DNA from: SG-bin9 sp049323835
Lineage (GTDB): Bacteria > Pseudomonadota > Alphaproteobacteria > Rhizobiales > Xanthobacteraceae
Assembly (NCBI GenBank): GCA_049323835.1
Contig: JBMOOJ010000080.1
Coordinates: forward strand, 1-12,091
Reading direction: 5' to 3'
DNA length: 12,091 bases
Positions 5,299 through 12,091 of the stretch are shown in pieces; position 1 is the stretch's first letter; every line of letters starts with the position of its first letter. Under the pieces are notes generated by a model. It made no database searches and was not told where the DNA came from. It saw nothing but the letters and a program-made list of their open reading frames with translations. The position numbers and the translations under genes were made by a program.

Positions 5299-5444
5299 GT
5301 CATGCCCGGGCGAAAGCGCGAAGCGCGTCTTCAGCAAATCGACCCGGGCATCCAGCTTGAAGGGTGCTATGTGTTTGCGATGGATTGCCGGCATAGGCGT
5401 TCTCTAGGACGCCGTTCTTTGAACGGCTGTGCCCGGCAATGACG
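5299..5444. repeat. Composite palindromic repeat between ATPase gene and cynS
   Basis: Two stem units are visible: ATGCCCGGG (5302-5310) pairing with CCCGGGCAT further on (about 5343-5351), and TTGCCGG near 5385-5391 pairing with CCCGGCAA at about 5432-5439. It belongs to the same family as 4621-4689. It extends into the end of the ATPase gene, supplying its last codons and stop. In an operon such stems can act as mRNA 3' stabilisers or partial terminators and so change the ATPase to cyanase ratio; this is inference. Confidence 0.7.
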
Positions 5445-6315
5445 AAGAACTGGCGGCGATCACGGGTTCGGGCAGCGCGAGGCGCACGACCGGCACCTTG
5501 CGCGGATCGTAATCCGTCGCGGTTTGCGTGAACGTGCGGCTGCGCGTGACGAGGAAATCGACGATGTGGTTGCGCAGCGGATAGTAGAGCGGATGGCGAT
5601 GCAGGTCGGTGCGCGCGCGGTCGCGCGGCAGCGGGTTCTCGAGGATTTCCGCCAGCACCGCGCCGGGGCCGTTGGTCATCAGGAAGATCTTGTCGGCGAG
5701 GTAGATCGCCTCGTCCACGTCGTGCGTGATCATGAACGTGGTCTGGTCGGTCTCCAGACAAATGCGGCGCACCTCGTCCTGCAAGGTGCCGCGGGTGAGC
5801 GCGTCGAGCGCCGAGAACGGCTCGTCCATCAGCATGATCTTCGGCGTGATCGACAGCGCGCGCGCAATGCCGACGCGCTGCTTCATGCCGCCGGAGAGTT
5901 CGGCCGGGCGCTTGTGCTCGGAGCCGGCGAGGCCGACGAGGCTGATGAATTTTTGCGCGTGCGCCTTGATGCGCTCAGTGCTCCACTTCGGCCACTTCGA
6001 CTTTACCGCGAAGGAGACGTTGCCGAGCACCGTGCGCCAGGGAAAAAGCGCGTGCCCCTGGAAGATCACCGCGCGGTCGAGGCTCGTGCCTTCGATCGCC
6101 TGCCCGTCGACGATCACCGCGCCCTCGCTCGGCTCGTCGAGGCCGGCGAGGATGTTCAGCACCGTCGTCTTGCCGCAGCCGGAGTGGCCGATGATGCAGC
6201 CGAACTCGCCGCGCTGCATGCTGAGCCAGAGGTTCTCGAAGATCGTCGTCTCGCCGCCGCCCTTCGCGGGGTAGCGCTTGGCGATCGCCTCGATGGAAAT
6301 GAATCGGTCGGTCAT
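5404..6315 (-). CDS. ABC transporter ATP-binding protein, nitrate/cyanate type (NrtD/CynD-like)
   Basis: A 303-residue cytoplasmic ATPase of the nitrate/sulfonate/taurine importer family. All nucleotide-binding motifs are visible: Walker A GHSGCGKT (43-50), Q-loop FQGHALFPW (Q86), signature LSGGMKQRV (140-148), Walker B IMLMDEP (160-166) and H-loop His198. The region after about 225 (LPRDRARTDLHRHPLYYPLR) is typical of the NrtD/CynD branch, and no C-terminal binding-protein domain of the NrtC kind is fused. The last 13 or so residues (SSLPGTAVQRTAS) and the stop are encoded by an intergenic palindromic repeat, so the tail is probably not conserved. It starts 10 bp after the permease stop, with GAGG overlapping that stop. 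It powers import by the adjacent permease and binding protein. Confidence 0.92.
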   Translation of the reverse strand: MTDRFISIEAIAKRYPAKGGGETTIFENLWLSMQRGEFGCIIGHSGCGKTTVLNILAGLDEPSEGAVIVDGQAIEGTSLDRAVIFQGHALFPWRTVLGNVSFAVKSKWPKWSTERIKAHAQKFISLVGLAGSEHKRPAELSGGMKQRVGIARALSITPKIMLMDEPFSALDALTRGTLQDEVRRICLETDQTTFMITHDVDEAIYLADKIFLMTNGPGAVLAEILENPLPRDRARTDLHRHPLYYPLRNHIVDFLVTRSRTFTQTATDYDPRKVPVVRLALPEPVIAASSSSLPGTAVQRTAS

Positions 6316-6325
6316 CGCTGTCGCC

Positions 6326-7165
6326 TCATTCCGGGAAGGTCACGAGGCGCGTCGCCTGCGCCAGAATCTGGTCGAGGATCATTCCGACCAGCCCGATCAC
6401 CAAAATCGCAATAATCACATTTGTGATCGACAAATTATTCCATTCGTTCCAGACGAAGTAACCGATGCCCGTTCCGCCGACGAGCATCTCGGCCGCGACG
6501 ATGACGAGCCACGCGATGCCGATGGAAATCCGCATGCCGGTGAGGATCGTCGGCGCGGCTGCCGGCAGGATAACCGTGAACGCGCGACGCACCGTCCCCA
6601 CTTCAAGCGTGCGCGCGACGTTGATCCACTCCTTGCGCACCGCCGCGACACCGAACGCGGTGTTCAGCAGCATCGGCCACAGCGAACAGATGAAGATGAC
6701 GAAGATCGCCGAGAGCGATGAGTCCTTGATCGTGTAGAGTGCGAGCGGCATCCACGCGAGCGGCGAGATCGGCTTCAGCACCTGAATGAACGGATCGAGC
6801 GCCTTGCTCATCAACGGCGACATGCCGATGAGAAAGCCAAGCGGGATGGCGATCGCGACGGCCAGCAGATATCCGAGCATCACGCGCGCGATCGAGAACG
6901 CGAGCTGGATGCCGATCCCTTTGTCGTTCGGGCCTTTGTCGTAGAACGGACTCTTGAGATGCTCCCAGAGCTTGCTGCCGACATCCGCGGGGCCCGGCAT
7001 GGCCGACTTGCCCTGCGTCGCCGTCGCGCCCATCAGTTTCGCATATTCCGGGTTGAGATTAGCAACGCTGCCGCTCGAGCGCGTGGCGATATGCCAGGCG
7101 CCGAGAAACACGGCGAGGATTGCGACCGACATGATGGCCGCGCGCAGGCGAAGCGAACTTGTCAT
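6326..7165 (-). CDS. ABC transporter permease, nitrate/cyanate type (NrtB/CynB-like)
   Basis: A 279-residue inner-membrane permease of the BPD_transp_1 family. Residues 8-26 form the first membrane helix. A periplasmic stretch follows (to about 85), with about five more helices, including 91-114, 150-171 and 214-231 and one near 247-264. The cytoplasmic EAA-type loop that contacts the ATPase is at about 179-205 (EWINVARTLEVGTVRRAFTV then ILPAAAP). The periplasmic loop rich in Ala/Gly (LMGATATQGKSAMPGPADVG) is typical of NrtB relatives. The ATG at 7165 is chosen over a TTG at 7177 since GGAGG of the longer frame is itself the ribosome binding site. It lies 55 bp after the binding-protein gene and 10 bp before the ATPase gene, in one operon. 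Confidence 0.92.
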   Translation of the reverse strand: MTSSLRLRAAIMSVAILAVFLGAWHIATRSSGSVANLNPEYAKLMGATATQGKSAMPGPADVGSKLWEHLKSPFYDKGPNDKGIGIQLAFSIARVMLGYLLAVAIAIPLGFLIGMSPLMSKALDPFIQVLKPISPLAWMPLALYTIKDSSLSAIFVIFICSLWPMLLNTAFGVAAVRKEWINVARTLEVGTVRRAFTVILPAAAPTILTGMRISIGIAWLVIVAAEMLVGGTGIGYFVWNEWNNLSITNVIIAILVIGLVGMILDQILAQATRLVTFPE

Positions 7166-7220
7166 GGTTTCCTCCAAGCCCCTCCCTGATCGGGAAGAGA
7201 CTTGTTGCGTGAACGAAGGC

Positions 7221-8603
7221 TCAGCTTGCTTTCCTGATCTTGAAACTGGCGAGATACTCCTCCGGCTTCGAAGCGTCGAAGTCCTTGCCCATCACCGAGA
7301 TCTTCTTCGGCGCCGTCGGCGGCGTCAGACCGGCATCCTTCATCAGCCGTGCTGCATCGGTGGCAAGAAAGACGTTCTTGGCCACGTTCGCATAGTCGAC
7401 ATCGCCCTTGATCTGGCCCCAGCGTTTCATCTGCGTCAGAATCCAGACTGCAAAGCCTTCATACGGGAACGGGTCGAAGTCGATGCGCTTTGCGTCGGTC
7501 TTCACGTTGCCAAGACCGTCCGCATAGGTGCCGGTGAGCACCTGCTCGACCACCGTCACCGGCTGGTTGAGATAGTTCGCCGGCGCGATCGCTTCGGCGA
7601 TCTGCTTGCGATTTTCAGTCTTGCTGGCGAATGCAGTCGCCTCGATGATCGACTTCAACAGTGCCGCATAGGTATTTGGCGACGAGGTGATGAATTCCTT
7701 GCTCGCGGCGAAGGCGCAGCACGGATGTCCGTCCCAGATTTCCTTTGACAGCACATGGATGAATCCGACGCCGTCATAGACCGCGCGCTGGTTGACCGGA
7801 TCGGGTGCGAGGAAGCCGTCGATGTTGTCCGCCCGCAGGTTCGCGACCATTTCCGGCGGCGGCACCGCGCGGATCTGCACGTCGACATCCGGATCGAGCC
7901 CAGCTTCGGCGAGATAGTAGCGCAGCAGGTAGTTGTGCATCGAGTAATCGAAGGGCACGGCGAACTTGAAACCCTTCCAATCCTTCGGATTGCGCTTGTC
8001 CTTGTGCTTGACGGAGAGCGTGATCGCCTGGCCGTTGATGTTCTCGACCGCCGGCATGGTGTAGGGGATCGGGTTCGAGCCCGCGCCGAGCGAGATCGCC
8101 AGCGGCATCGGCGACAGCATATGCGCCGCGTCGTATTCCTTGTTGATGGTCTTGTCGCGGATCACCGCCCATCCCGCGGTCTTGATCACCTCGACGTTGA
8201 GGCCGTTCTTGGCATAGAAGCCCATCGGCGCAGCCATGATGATCGGCGTCGCGCAGGTGATCGGGATGAAGCCGACCTTGAGGTCCTTCTTCTCGAGCGG
8301 CGCGCCTTGCGCGAGCACATCGGTCGCAGTCGCGAGCGGAAAGAACTGCGAGATTGCCGCGAGTGCGGTCGAGGCGCCGACCGCTTTCAGAAACGAACGC
8401 CGGGCGACATCCTGCGGGAACATGGCACGCATCACCGCATTCGCGACGACGCCCTCGTAGCGCTTCTGTTCGCTGTCCTGGGCGACCTGCAGCTGCCGCT
8501 GCAGGTCGGCCTCGTGCTCGGCGGCGCTCGCGTGCTGGCCGCATGCGCAGCCCTGCCGGTGCAGCGGGCGGTTGGGGTCGAACGGGTTATCGAAAATCGA
8601 CAT
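7221..8603 (-). CDS. CmpA/NrtA-family substrate-binding protein, Tat-exported, likely cyanate or nitrate
   Basis: A 460-residue periplasmic binding protein of the CmpA/NrtA/CynA family. Residues 68-73 are RRSFLK, a twin-arginine motif, followed by a hydrophobic h-region and a cleavage region near ATDVLAQGA (about 93-101), so export as a folded protein is expected. The binding domain starts at LKVGFIPITCATPIIMAAPM. Unusually, about 67 residues precede the Tat motif, including a C19-A-C21-G-Q-H24 cluster. The ATG at 8603 is chosen because AGGAG lies 6 bp upstream and a perfect sigma-54 promoter predicts a transcript start at about 8626; an earlier in-frame start at 8684 would lie outside that transcript. 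Linkage to cyanase suggests cyanate as ligand, though nitrate, nitrite or bicarbonate are family alternatives. Confidence 0.9.
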   Translation of the reverse strand: MSIFDNPFDPNRPLHRQGCACGQHASAAEHEADLQRQLQVAQDSEQKRYEGVVANAVMRAMFPQDVARRSFLKAVGASTALAAISQFFPLATATDVLAQGAPLEKKDLKVGFIPITCATPIIMAAPMGFYAKNGLNVEVIKTAGWAVIRDKTINKEYDAAHMLSPMPLAISLGAGSNPIPYTMPAVENINGQAITLSVKHKDKRNPKDWKGFKFAVPFDYSMHNYLLRYYLAEAGLDPDVDVQIRAVPPPEMVANLRADNIDGFLAPDPVNQRAVYDGVGFIHVLSKEIWDGHPCCAFAASKEFITSSPNTYAALLKSIIEATAFASKTENRKQIAEAIAPANYLNQPVTVVEQVLTGTYADGLGNVKTDAKRIDFDPFPYEGFAVWILTQMKRWGQIKGDVDYANVAKNVFLATDAARLMKDAGLTPPTAPKKISVMGKDFDASKPEEYLASFKIRKAS

Positions 8604-8636
8604 GGCGCACTCCTGCGTGAGTTTTGAGCAAATCTC

Positions 8637-8652
8637 AGCAAGAGGCGTGCCA
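8637..8652 (-). promoter_or_regulatory. Sigma-54 (-24/-12) promoter of the transporter-cynS operon
   Basis: On the minus strand the sequence reads TGGCACG-CCTC-TTGCT, identical to the RpoN consensus TGGCACG-N4-TTGCW, including the GG and GC doublets. The predicted transcript start is about 8626, giving a 23-nt leader before the ATG at 8603. The adjacent divergent gene encodes a sigma-54 activator, which makes the assignment strong. Confidence 0.85.
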
Positions 8653-8681
8653 GCGGCGGCAACGCCGGATTCCCCTGCAAT

Positions 8682-8760
8682 CACAGTATCTGTGCGACAA
8701 CTTGGCTATTACGAGAATTCGTGATATACGAATTATCGTAATCAAATTACGATTTTTCGT
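8682..8760. promoter_or_regulatory. Inverted-repeat cluster, putative enhancer sites for the sigma-54 activator
   Basis: In an AT-rich stretch three inverted repeats are seen: CACAG-TAT-CTGTG (8682-8694), AATTCGT-GATAT-ACGAATT (8716-8734) and ATCGTAAT-CAA-ATTACGAT (8735-8753). ATTACGA also occurs at 8708-8714, and TTCGT at 8756-8760. The latter two palindromes lie about 90-125 bp upstream of the predicted operon start, a normal enhancer distance, and directly ahead of the activator gene, so they may also serve autoregulation. No convincing IHF site was found between them and the promoter. Confidence 0.6.
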
Positions 8761-8786
8761 GGCTAATCTCTGAGGAAAGCGCACCT

Positions 8787-10721
8787 TTGGATACGGTCCA
8801 TCCCGCACCGTTTTCGTCGTCCGGCGGGCCCGATTTGCGCTCGATCGCCTTCGATTTCCTGATCGAGCCGGCGCTGCTTCTTGACCCGCACGCAGATCGC
8901 ATTCTCGACGCCAACGCCGCAGCCTGCACCCTCCTCGGCTACGACCGCGCCCTTCTGCGCGACACCCGGATCAGCACGCTGCATGAGGGGCAGTTGCCGG
9001 CGCTGATCGTTTTCACGCAAGCGGTAATGGCGAAGACGTCCTACTGGTCGACGTCGCTCACTCCGCGCCATGCGACCGGCAAGAAGCTGATGCTGGAATA
9101 CGCGGGCACGCTGGTTCCGCGCGAAGGGACGCCGCTGCTCCTGCTGACCATGAGCGACCTCGAGCAGCGTTATCGCCGCAGCATCGATACGGTTGCCGAA
9201 GACCACATGCGCGGCGGCATTGCGGCGTGGCAGCGCGTCGAGCGCGTTTTCCAGGACATCGAGCGCGAAAACCAGCTCATTCTCCGTGCCGCCGGCGAAG
9301 GCATTTATGGCGTCAACGCCGAAGGCAAAACCACCTTCGTCAACCCAGCCGCCGAGCGCATGCTCGGCTGGACCGCAGAGGAACTCGTCGGAACCGACAT
9401 TCACGCGAAAGTTCATCACCATCATCATGACGGACGTCACTACCCGCACGAGGACTGCCCGATCTATGCCGCGTTCCGCGATGGCTCCGTACACACCGTC
9501 GAGAACGAAGTGTTCTGGCGCAAGGATGGAGCGCCGGTGTGGGTCGAGTACACCTCAACGCCGATCCGCGATCGCGATCTCGTCGTCGGCGCGGTGATCG
9601 TGTTCCGCGATGTCAGCCAGCGCCGCGAGGCGGACGAGCAACTGCGCGCCGCTTTGGCCGAAGTCGATCGGCTGCGTGAGCGGCTCGAGTTGGAAAATGC
9701 CTACTTGCAGGAAGAAATCCGCATCGAGACCAATCCGCGCGGCATTATCGGACAGAGCGAGGCCATTCAGAAAACGCTGGTGCAGGTCAACCTCGTCGCG
9801 CCGACCAGCGCCAACGTCATGATCATGGGCGAGTCGGGCACCGGCAAGGAGTTGATCGCGCGCGCGATTCACGAAGCGAGCGGCCGCAGCGACCGGCCAC
9901 TGATCCGCGTGAACTGCGCCGCGATCCCGCGTGAACTGTTCGAGAGCGAGTTTTTCGGTCACGTGAAGGGCGCGTTCACCGGTGCCGTTCGCGACCGTAT
10001 CGGCCGGTTTGAACTCGCGGACGGCGGCACGCTGTTTCTCGACGAGGTCGGCGAAATTCCGCTTGAGCTCCAAGGTAAGCTGCTGCGGGTGCTGCAGGAA
10101 GGGCATTTCGAGCGCGTCGGTGAGGAACGAACGCGCACGGTCGACGTGCGCCTGATCGCGGCCACCAACCGCGACCTCAAGCAGGAGATCGCGCGGGGGC
10201 GCTTCCGCGAGGACCTCTACTTCCGCCTCAACGTGTTTCCGATCGAGTCCGTGCCGTTGCGCGAGCGCCGCGAGGATATTCCCCTGCTTGCGCAGCACTT
10301 CCTCACCAGCGAGGGCAAGGCGTTCAAGTCGGGGTTGCGGCTTTCGGAAGGCGATGCACGGCGGCTGTCGCGTTACGATTGGCCAGGCAACGTGCGCGAA
10401 CTCCAGAACGTCATCGAGCGCGCGGCAATCCTCGCGCAAAACGGAAAGCTGCGTATCGATTTGCCCGACCATCAGGGCTTCAGCCCAACCACCGGCACCG
10501 GACGTCCCCGCGCCGATGCCCGTCCGGCAGTGCTGACGGACGAGGCAATGCGAGAGCAGGAGCGCGCCAACATTCTCGCCGCGCTCCAGGCCACCGGCGG
10601 CAAGGTGTTCGGGCGCGGCGGCGCCGCGGAATTGATGGACATCAAGCCGACGACGCTGGCGTCACGCATGAAGGCGCTCGGAATCGCAAAAGCCCCTGCG
10701 GCAAGGGCTTCGTCATCCTGA
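8787..10721 (+). CDS. Sigma-54-dependent transcriptional activator with PAS domains and Fis-type HTH
   Basis: A 644-residue enhancer-binding protein. In order: a first PAS-like domain (about 19-125), a helical linker, a second PAS domain (about 157-277) holding an unusual H-rich loop ending in EDCPI, a coiled coil (about 278-312), the AAA+ domain (about 320-545) and a Fis-type HTH (about 606-633, GGAAELMDIKPTTLASRMKA). AAA+ motifs are Walker A GESGTGKE (348-355), the sigma-54 contact loop GAFTGA (395-400) and Walker B GGTLFLDE (413-420), all intact. The start is TTG at 8787, with GAGGA 10 bp upstream. There is no receiver domain, so signal sensing is probably by PAS ligand binding. It is divergent from the cyanate operon, whose promoter is of sigma-54 type, so it is the likely regulator. 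The last Ser codons and stop come from an intergenic repeat. Confidence 0.93.
   Translation: MDTVHPAPFSSSGGPDLRSIAFDFLIEPALLLDPHADRILDANAAACTLLGYDRALLRDTRISTLHEGQLPALIVFTQAVMAKTSYWSTSLTPRHATGKKLMLEYAGTLVPREGTPLLLLTMSDLEQRYRRSIDTVAEDHMRGGIAAWQRVERVFQDIERENQLILRAAGEGIYGVNAEGKTTFVNPAAERMLGWTAEELVGTDIHAKVHHHHHDGRHYPHEDCPIYAAFRDGSVHTVENEVFWRKDGAPVWVEYTSTPIRDRDLVVGAVIVFRDVSQRREADEQLRAALAEVDRLRERLELENAYLQEEIRIETNPRGIIGQSEAIQKTLVQVNLVAPTSANVMIMGESGTGKELIARAIHEASGRSDRPLIRVNCAAIPRELFESEFFGHVKGAFTGAVRDRIGRFELADGGTLFLDEVGEIPLELQGKLLRVLQEGHFERVGEERTRTVDVRLIAATNRDLKQEIARGRFREDLYFRLNVFPIESVPLRERREDIPLLAQHFLTSEGKAFKSGLRLSEGDARRLSRYDWPGNVRELQNVIERAAILAQNGKLRIDLPDHQGFSPTTGTGRPRADARPAVLTDEAMREQERANILAALQATGGKVFGRGGAAELMDIKPTTLASRMKALGIAKAPAARASSS
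10690..10710. terminator. Possible hairpin at the 3' end of the activator gene
   Basis: AAGCCC (10690-10695) and GGGCTT (10705-10710) form a 6-bp stem inside the last codons of the activator gene. There is no T-run after it, so an intrinsic terminator is doubtful. Confidence 0.25.
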
Positions 10722-10870
10722 GGTGCGAGCCAACGGGTCCGCGCGAATGCGCGGCCCGATGACAGGCTCCGCGAGCCTCGAAGGATGACACCTCCGACGT
10801 CGCCCTTCGAGGGCCGCGAGCAACGCCGACCGTTCGATAGGCTTCGGTGGCGCGGCCACCTCAGGACGAC
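10712..10870. repeat. Palindromic repeat filling the convergent intergenic region
   Basis: GTCATCCTGAGG (10712-10723) pairs with CCTCAGGACGAC (10859-10870) at 11 of 12 positions, and also with the internal AGGATGAC (10782-10789). This is the GTCATCCTGAGG...CCTCGAAGGATGAC repeat type of rhizobial intergenic regions, here about 160 bp. Both arms enter the flanking genes and provide their stop codons. It may act as a bidirectional 3' structure. Confidence 0.7.
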
Positions 10871-12069
10871 GATCGTTGCTCGCTGGCAAGCATCCCGTGG
10901 ATCGGCACGAGCACGCTTTCGAGATCGCGCTCGACATCCTCGCTCTTGACCATCGCCACGCGATAGCCGCGCGCCTCCAGCCACGCCGCACGCGACGCGC
11001 GGTCGGCTACGATCGCCTCGCTCTCGCCGGGCACGATCAGCTCGACAGCGACGCGCTGCACGAACGAGACAAAATCCGGGATGTGACGGCCGACCGGCGT
11101 CTGCCGCTTGAACAATCCCGCAAAGCGCCGGTCCCGGGTCAGGGCCTGCCACAGCGCGCGCTCCGCGTCGGTCGGATTGCGGCGGAGCAACCGCGCCAGC
11201 CCGCGCACGGTACTGGAGTCGTTCGAGGAGCGGCCCTCGCTGTGCTCGGCGAGCAGTGCCCGCAGCCGCGTCGCGCCCTCGCTGTCGAGCACGCCGCCCT
11301 TGGCCGGGCCCTTGCGGCCGTCGGCGATGGCCATGATCACCCCGTGCAGGGTGTGCATGTCCTGCTTGGTCGGCTCCATGCGCGAGAAGATGTTGCGCAG
11401 GTTGACCAGCATGGTGTCGCGCTTTTCCGGCGGACGCAGGAACTCGACCTTGTCGAGCTCGCGAACCAAATTGTCGAAGAACGCCTGCATCTGGTGCTGC
11501 GAGGCCGGCTCGGACCGCTCCGGCATGGCGAACGGCAGTTCGGCTGCGGTGGCCAGCTTGAACCATTCGTAGCCCATCAGCAGCACGGCCTGCGCCAGGT
11601 TCAGCGAGGCGAAGGCCGGGTTCACCGGGTAGGTGATGATCCGGTTGGCGAGCGCCACCTCCTCGTTCATCAGCCCGGCCCGCTCGCGGCCGAACAGGAT
11701 CGCCGCGTTCGTGCCGGCCGCCACGTGGGCCACCGTCTCGCGCGCCGCCGCCTCCGGCCCAACCACCGGCTTCGCCTGATCGTGGGCGCGGGCCGTCGTG
11801 GCGAACACCAGCGTACAGTCGGCGATCGCCGCCTCGACCGTGACGAACAGTTCGGCGGCATTGAGGATGTGGTCAGCGCCGGCGGCGGCGCGCTGGGCGG
11901 CGACGTTCGGCCAGCCGTCCCGCGGGTTGACGATGCGCATGCGCGTGAGCCCGAAATTGCCCATAGCACGCGCGGCCATGCCGATGTTCTCGCCGAGCTG
12001 CGGCTCAACGAGAACGACGATTGGCCCTGCCAACGCCTTCGCAATCTTGGTCTTGTCGGTGCCGGACAT
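10861..12069 (-). CDS. trmJ: TrmJ-type tRNA (cytidine/uridine-2'-O) methyltransferase fused to a DUF559-like domain
   Basis: A 402-residue protein. Residues about 12-175 are a SPOUT (TrmH/TrmJ) methyltransferase domain with the three knot motifs: NIGMAARAMGNFG (28-40), ILFGRERAGL (124-133) and SLNLAQAVLLMGYEW (155-169). TrmJ 2'-O-methylates tRNA position 32 in characterised members. Residues about 176-275 are the usual TrmJ C-terminal extension (KRDTMLVNLRNIFSRMEPT then KQDMHTLHGVI). Residues about 286-392 are additional and resemble DUF559, a PD-(D/E)XK-type nuclease-like domain: LLRRNPTDAERALWQAL, PVGRHIPDFV, AVELIVPGE, WLEARGYRVAMV. TrmJ alone is about 245-270 residues, so this is a fusion. 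AAGGA precedes the ATG at 12069. The last Ser codons and stop come from the convergent repeat. The methyltransferase call is firm; position 32 specificity is inferred. Confidence 0.85.
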   Translation of the reverse strand: MSGTDKTKIAKALAGPIVVLVEPQLGENIGMAARAMGNFGLTRMRIVNPRDGWPNVAAQRAAAGADHILNAAELFVTVEAAIADCTLVFATTARAHDQAKPVVGPEAAARETVAHVAAGTNAAILFGRERAGLMNEEVALANRIITYPVNPAFASLNLAQAVLLMGYEWFKLATAAELPFAMPERSEPASQHQMQAFFDNLVRELDKVEFLRPPEKRDTMLVNLRNIFSRMEPTKQDMHTLHGVIMAIADGRKGPAKGGVLDSEGATRLRALLAEHSEGRSSNDSSTVRGLARLLRRNPTDAERALWQALTRDRRFAGLFKRQTPVGRHIPDFVSFVQRVAVELIVPGESEAIVADRASRAAWLEARGYRVAMVKSEDVERDLESVLVPIHGMLASEQRSSS

Positions 12070-12091
12070 CGGTTCCTTGGGCTCGCCTTTT

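Noticed and set aside
4667..5407. 246-codon open frame on the plus strand
   Set aside because: It is antisense to cynS, runs through repeats, and its protein shows no domain signature; it is a by-product of high GC.
8..5444. Repeated palindromes considered as a CRISPR array
   Set aside because: The repeats are few, differ in sequence and are not regularly spaced; they are intergenic REP-type elements.
7755..8627. 290-codon open frame on the plus strand, and similar long frames at 5524-6414
   Set aside because: They are antisense to the binding-protein and ATPase genes and have Arg/Asp/His-rich composition typical of antisense frames in GC-rich DNA.
8604..8684. N-terminal extension of the substrate-binding protein from 8684
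   Set aside because: The sigma-54 promoter lies inside this stretch, so it would not be in the transcript; ATG 8603 has a strong ribosome binding site.
9555..10472. 305-codon open frame on the minus strand
   Set aside because: It mirrors the AAA+ domain of the activator, whose motifs are unambiguous on the plus strand.
10472..11566. 364-codon open frame on the minus strand
   Set aside because: It overlaps the methyltransferase gene in another frame and the end of the activator, with low-complexity composition and no family features.

Overview
The window reads as chromosome of a high-GC alphaproteobacterium, most likely in or near the Nitrobacteraceae/Bradyrhizobiaceae. The basis is about 65% GC coding sequence, a sigma-54 regulated NrtA/CmpA-type transporter operon with cyanase, and several families of short palindromic intergenic repeats of a kind I associate with that group. 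No database search was possible, so genus is not assigned.

Right half (4781-12069), core-like metabolism. A leftward operon encodes a Tat-exported NrtA/CmpA/CynA-type binding protein, an ABC permease, an ABC ATPase and cyanase (CynS). The likely job is uptake of cyanate (or nitrate/cyanate) and hydrolysis to ammonia and CO2. A divergent gene encodes a PAS-AAA+-Fis sigma-54 activator. Between them lies a textbook -24/-12 promoter (TGGCACG-N4-TTGCT, minus strand, 8637-8652), plus a cluster of inverted repeats (8708-8760) placed as enhancers, so the activator probably controls the operon. Convergent to the activator is a TrmJ-type tRNA methyltransferase fused to a C-terminal DUF559-like domain with an altered active site.

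Left half (1-4780), accessory island. A small HTH gene (79-762) is followed by a HigBA-type toxin-antitoxin pair, then a diverged second copy of that gene's 3' end. Next comes a lower-GC three-gene operon (about 2058-3818): two small proteins with related winged-helix-like C-terminal domains, and a third combining a similar N-terminal domain with a HEPN-like domain carrying an R-N-x3-H motif. After it lie a decayed internal fragment of cynS, a RelBE-type toxin-antitoxin pair, palindromic repeats and then the intact cynS. The foreign cassette and both toxin-antitoxin modules are thus bracketed by truncated copies of the genes on either side. The three-gene operon is the best candidate for an undescribed, possibly defensive, system.

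Both toxin-antitoxin modules have perfect palindromic operators over their predicted -10 boxes, with a shared ATACATGTAT core although their DNA-binding proteins belong to different fold classes. Several palindromic repeats reach into coding sequence and supply the last codons and stops of genes.
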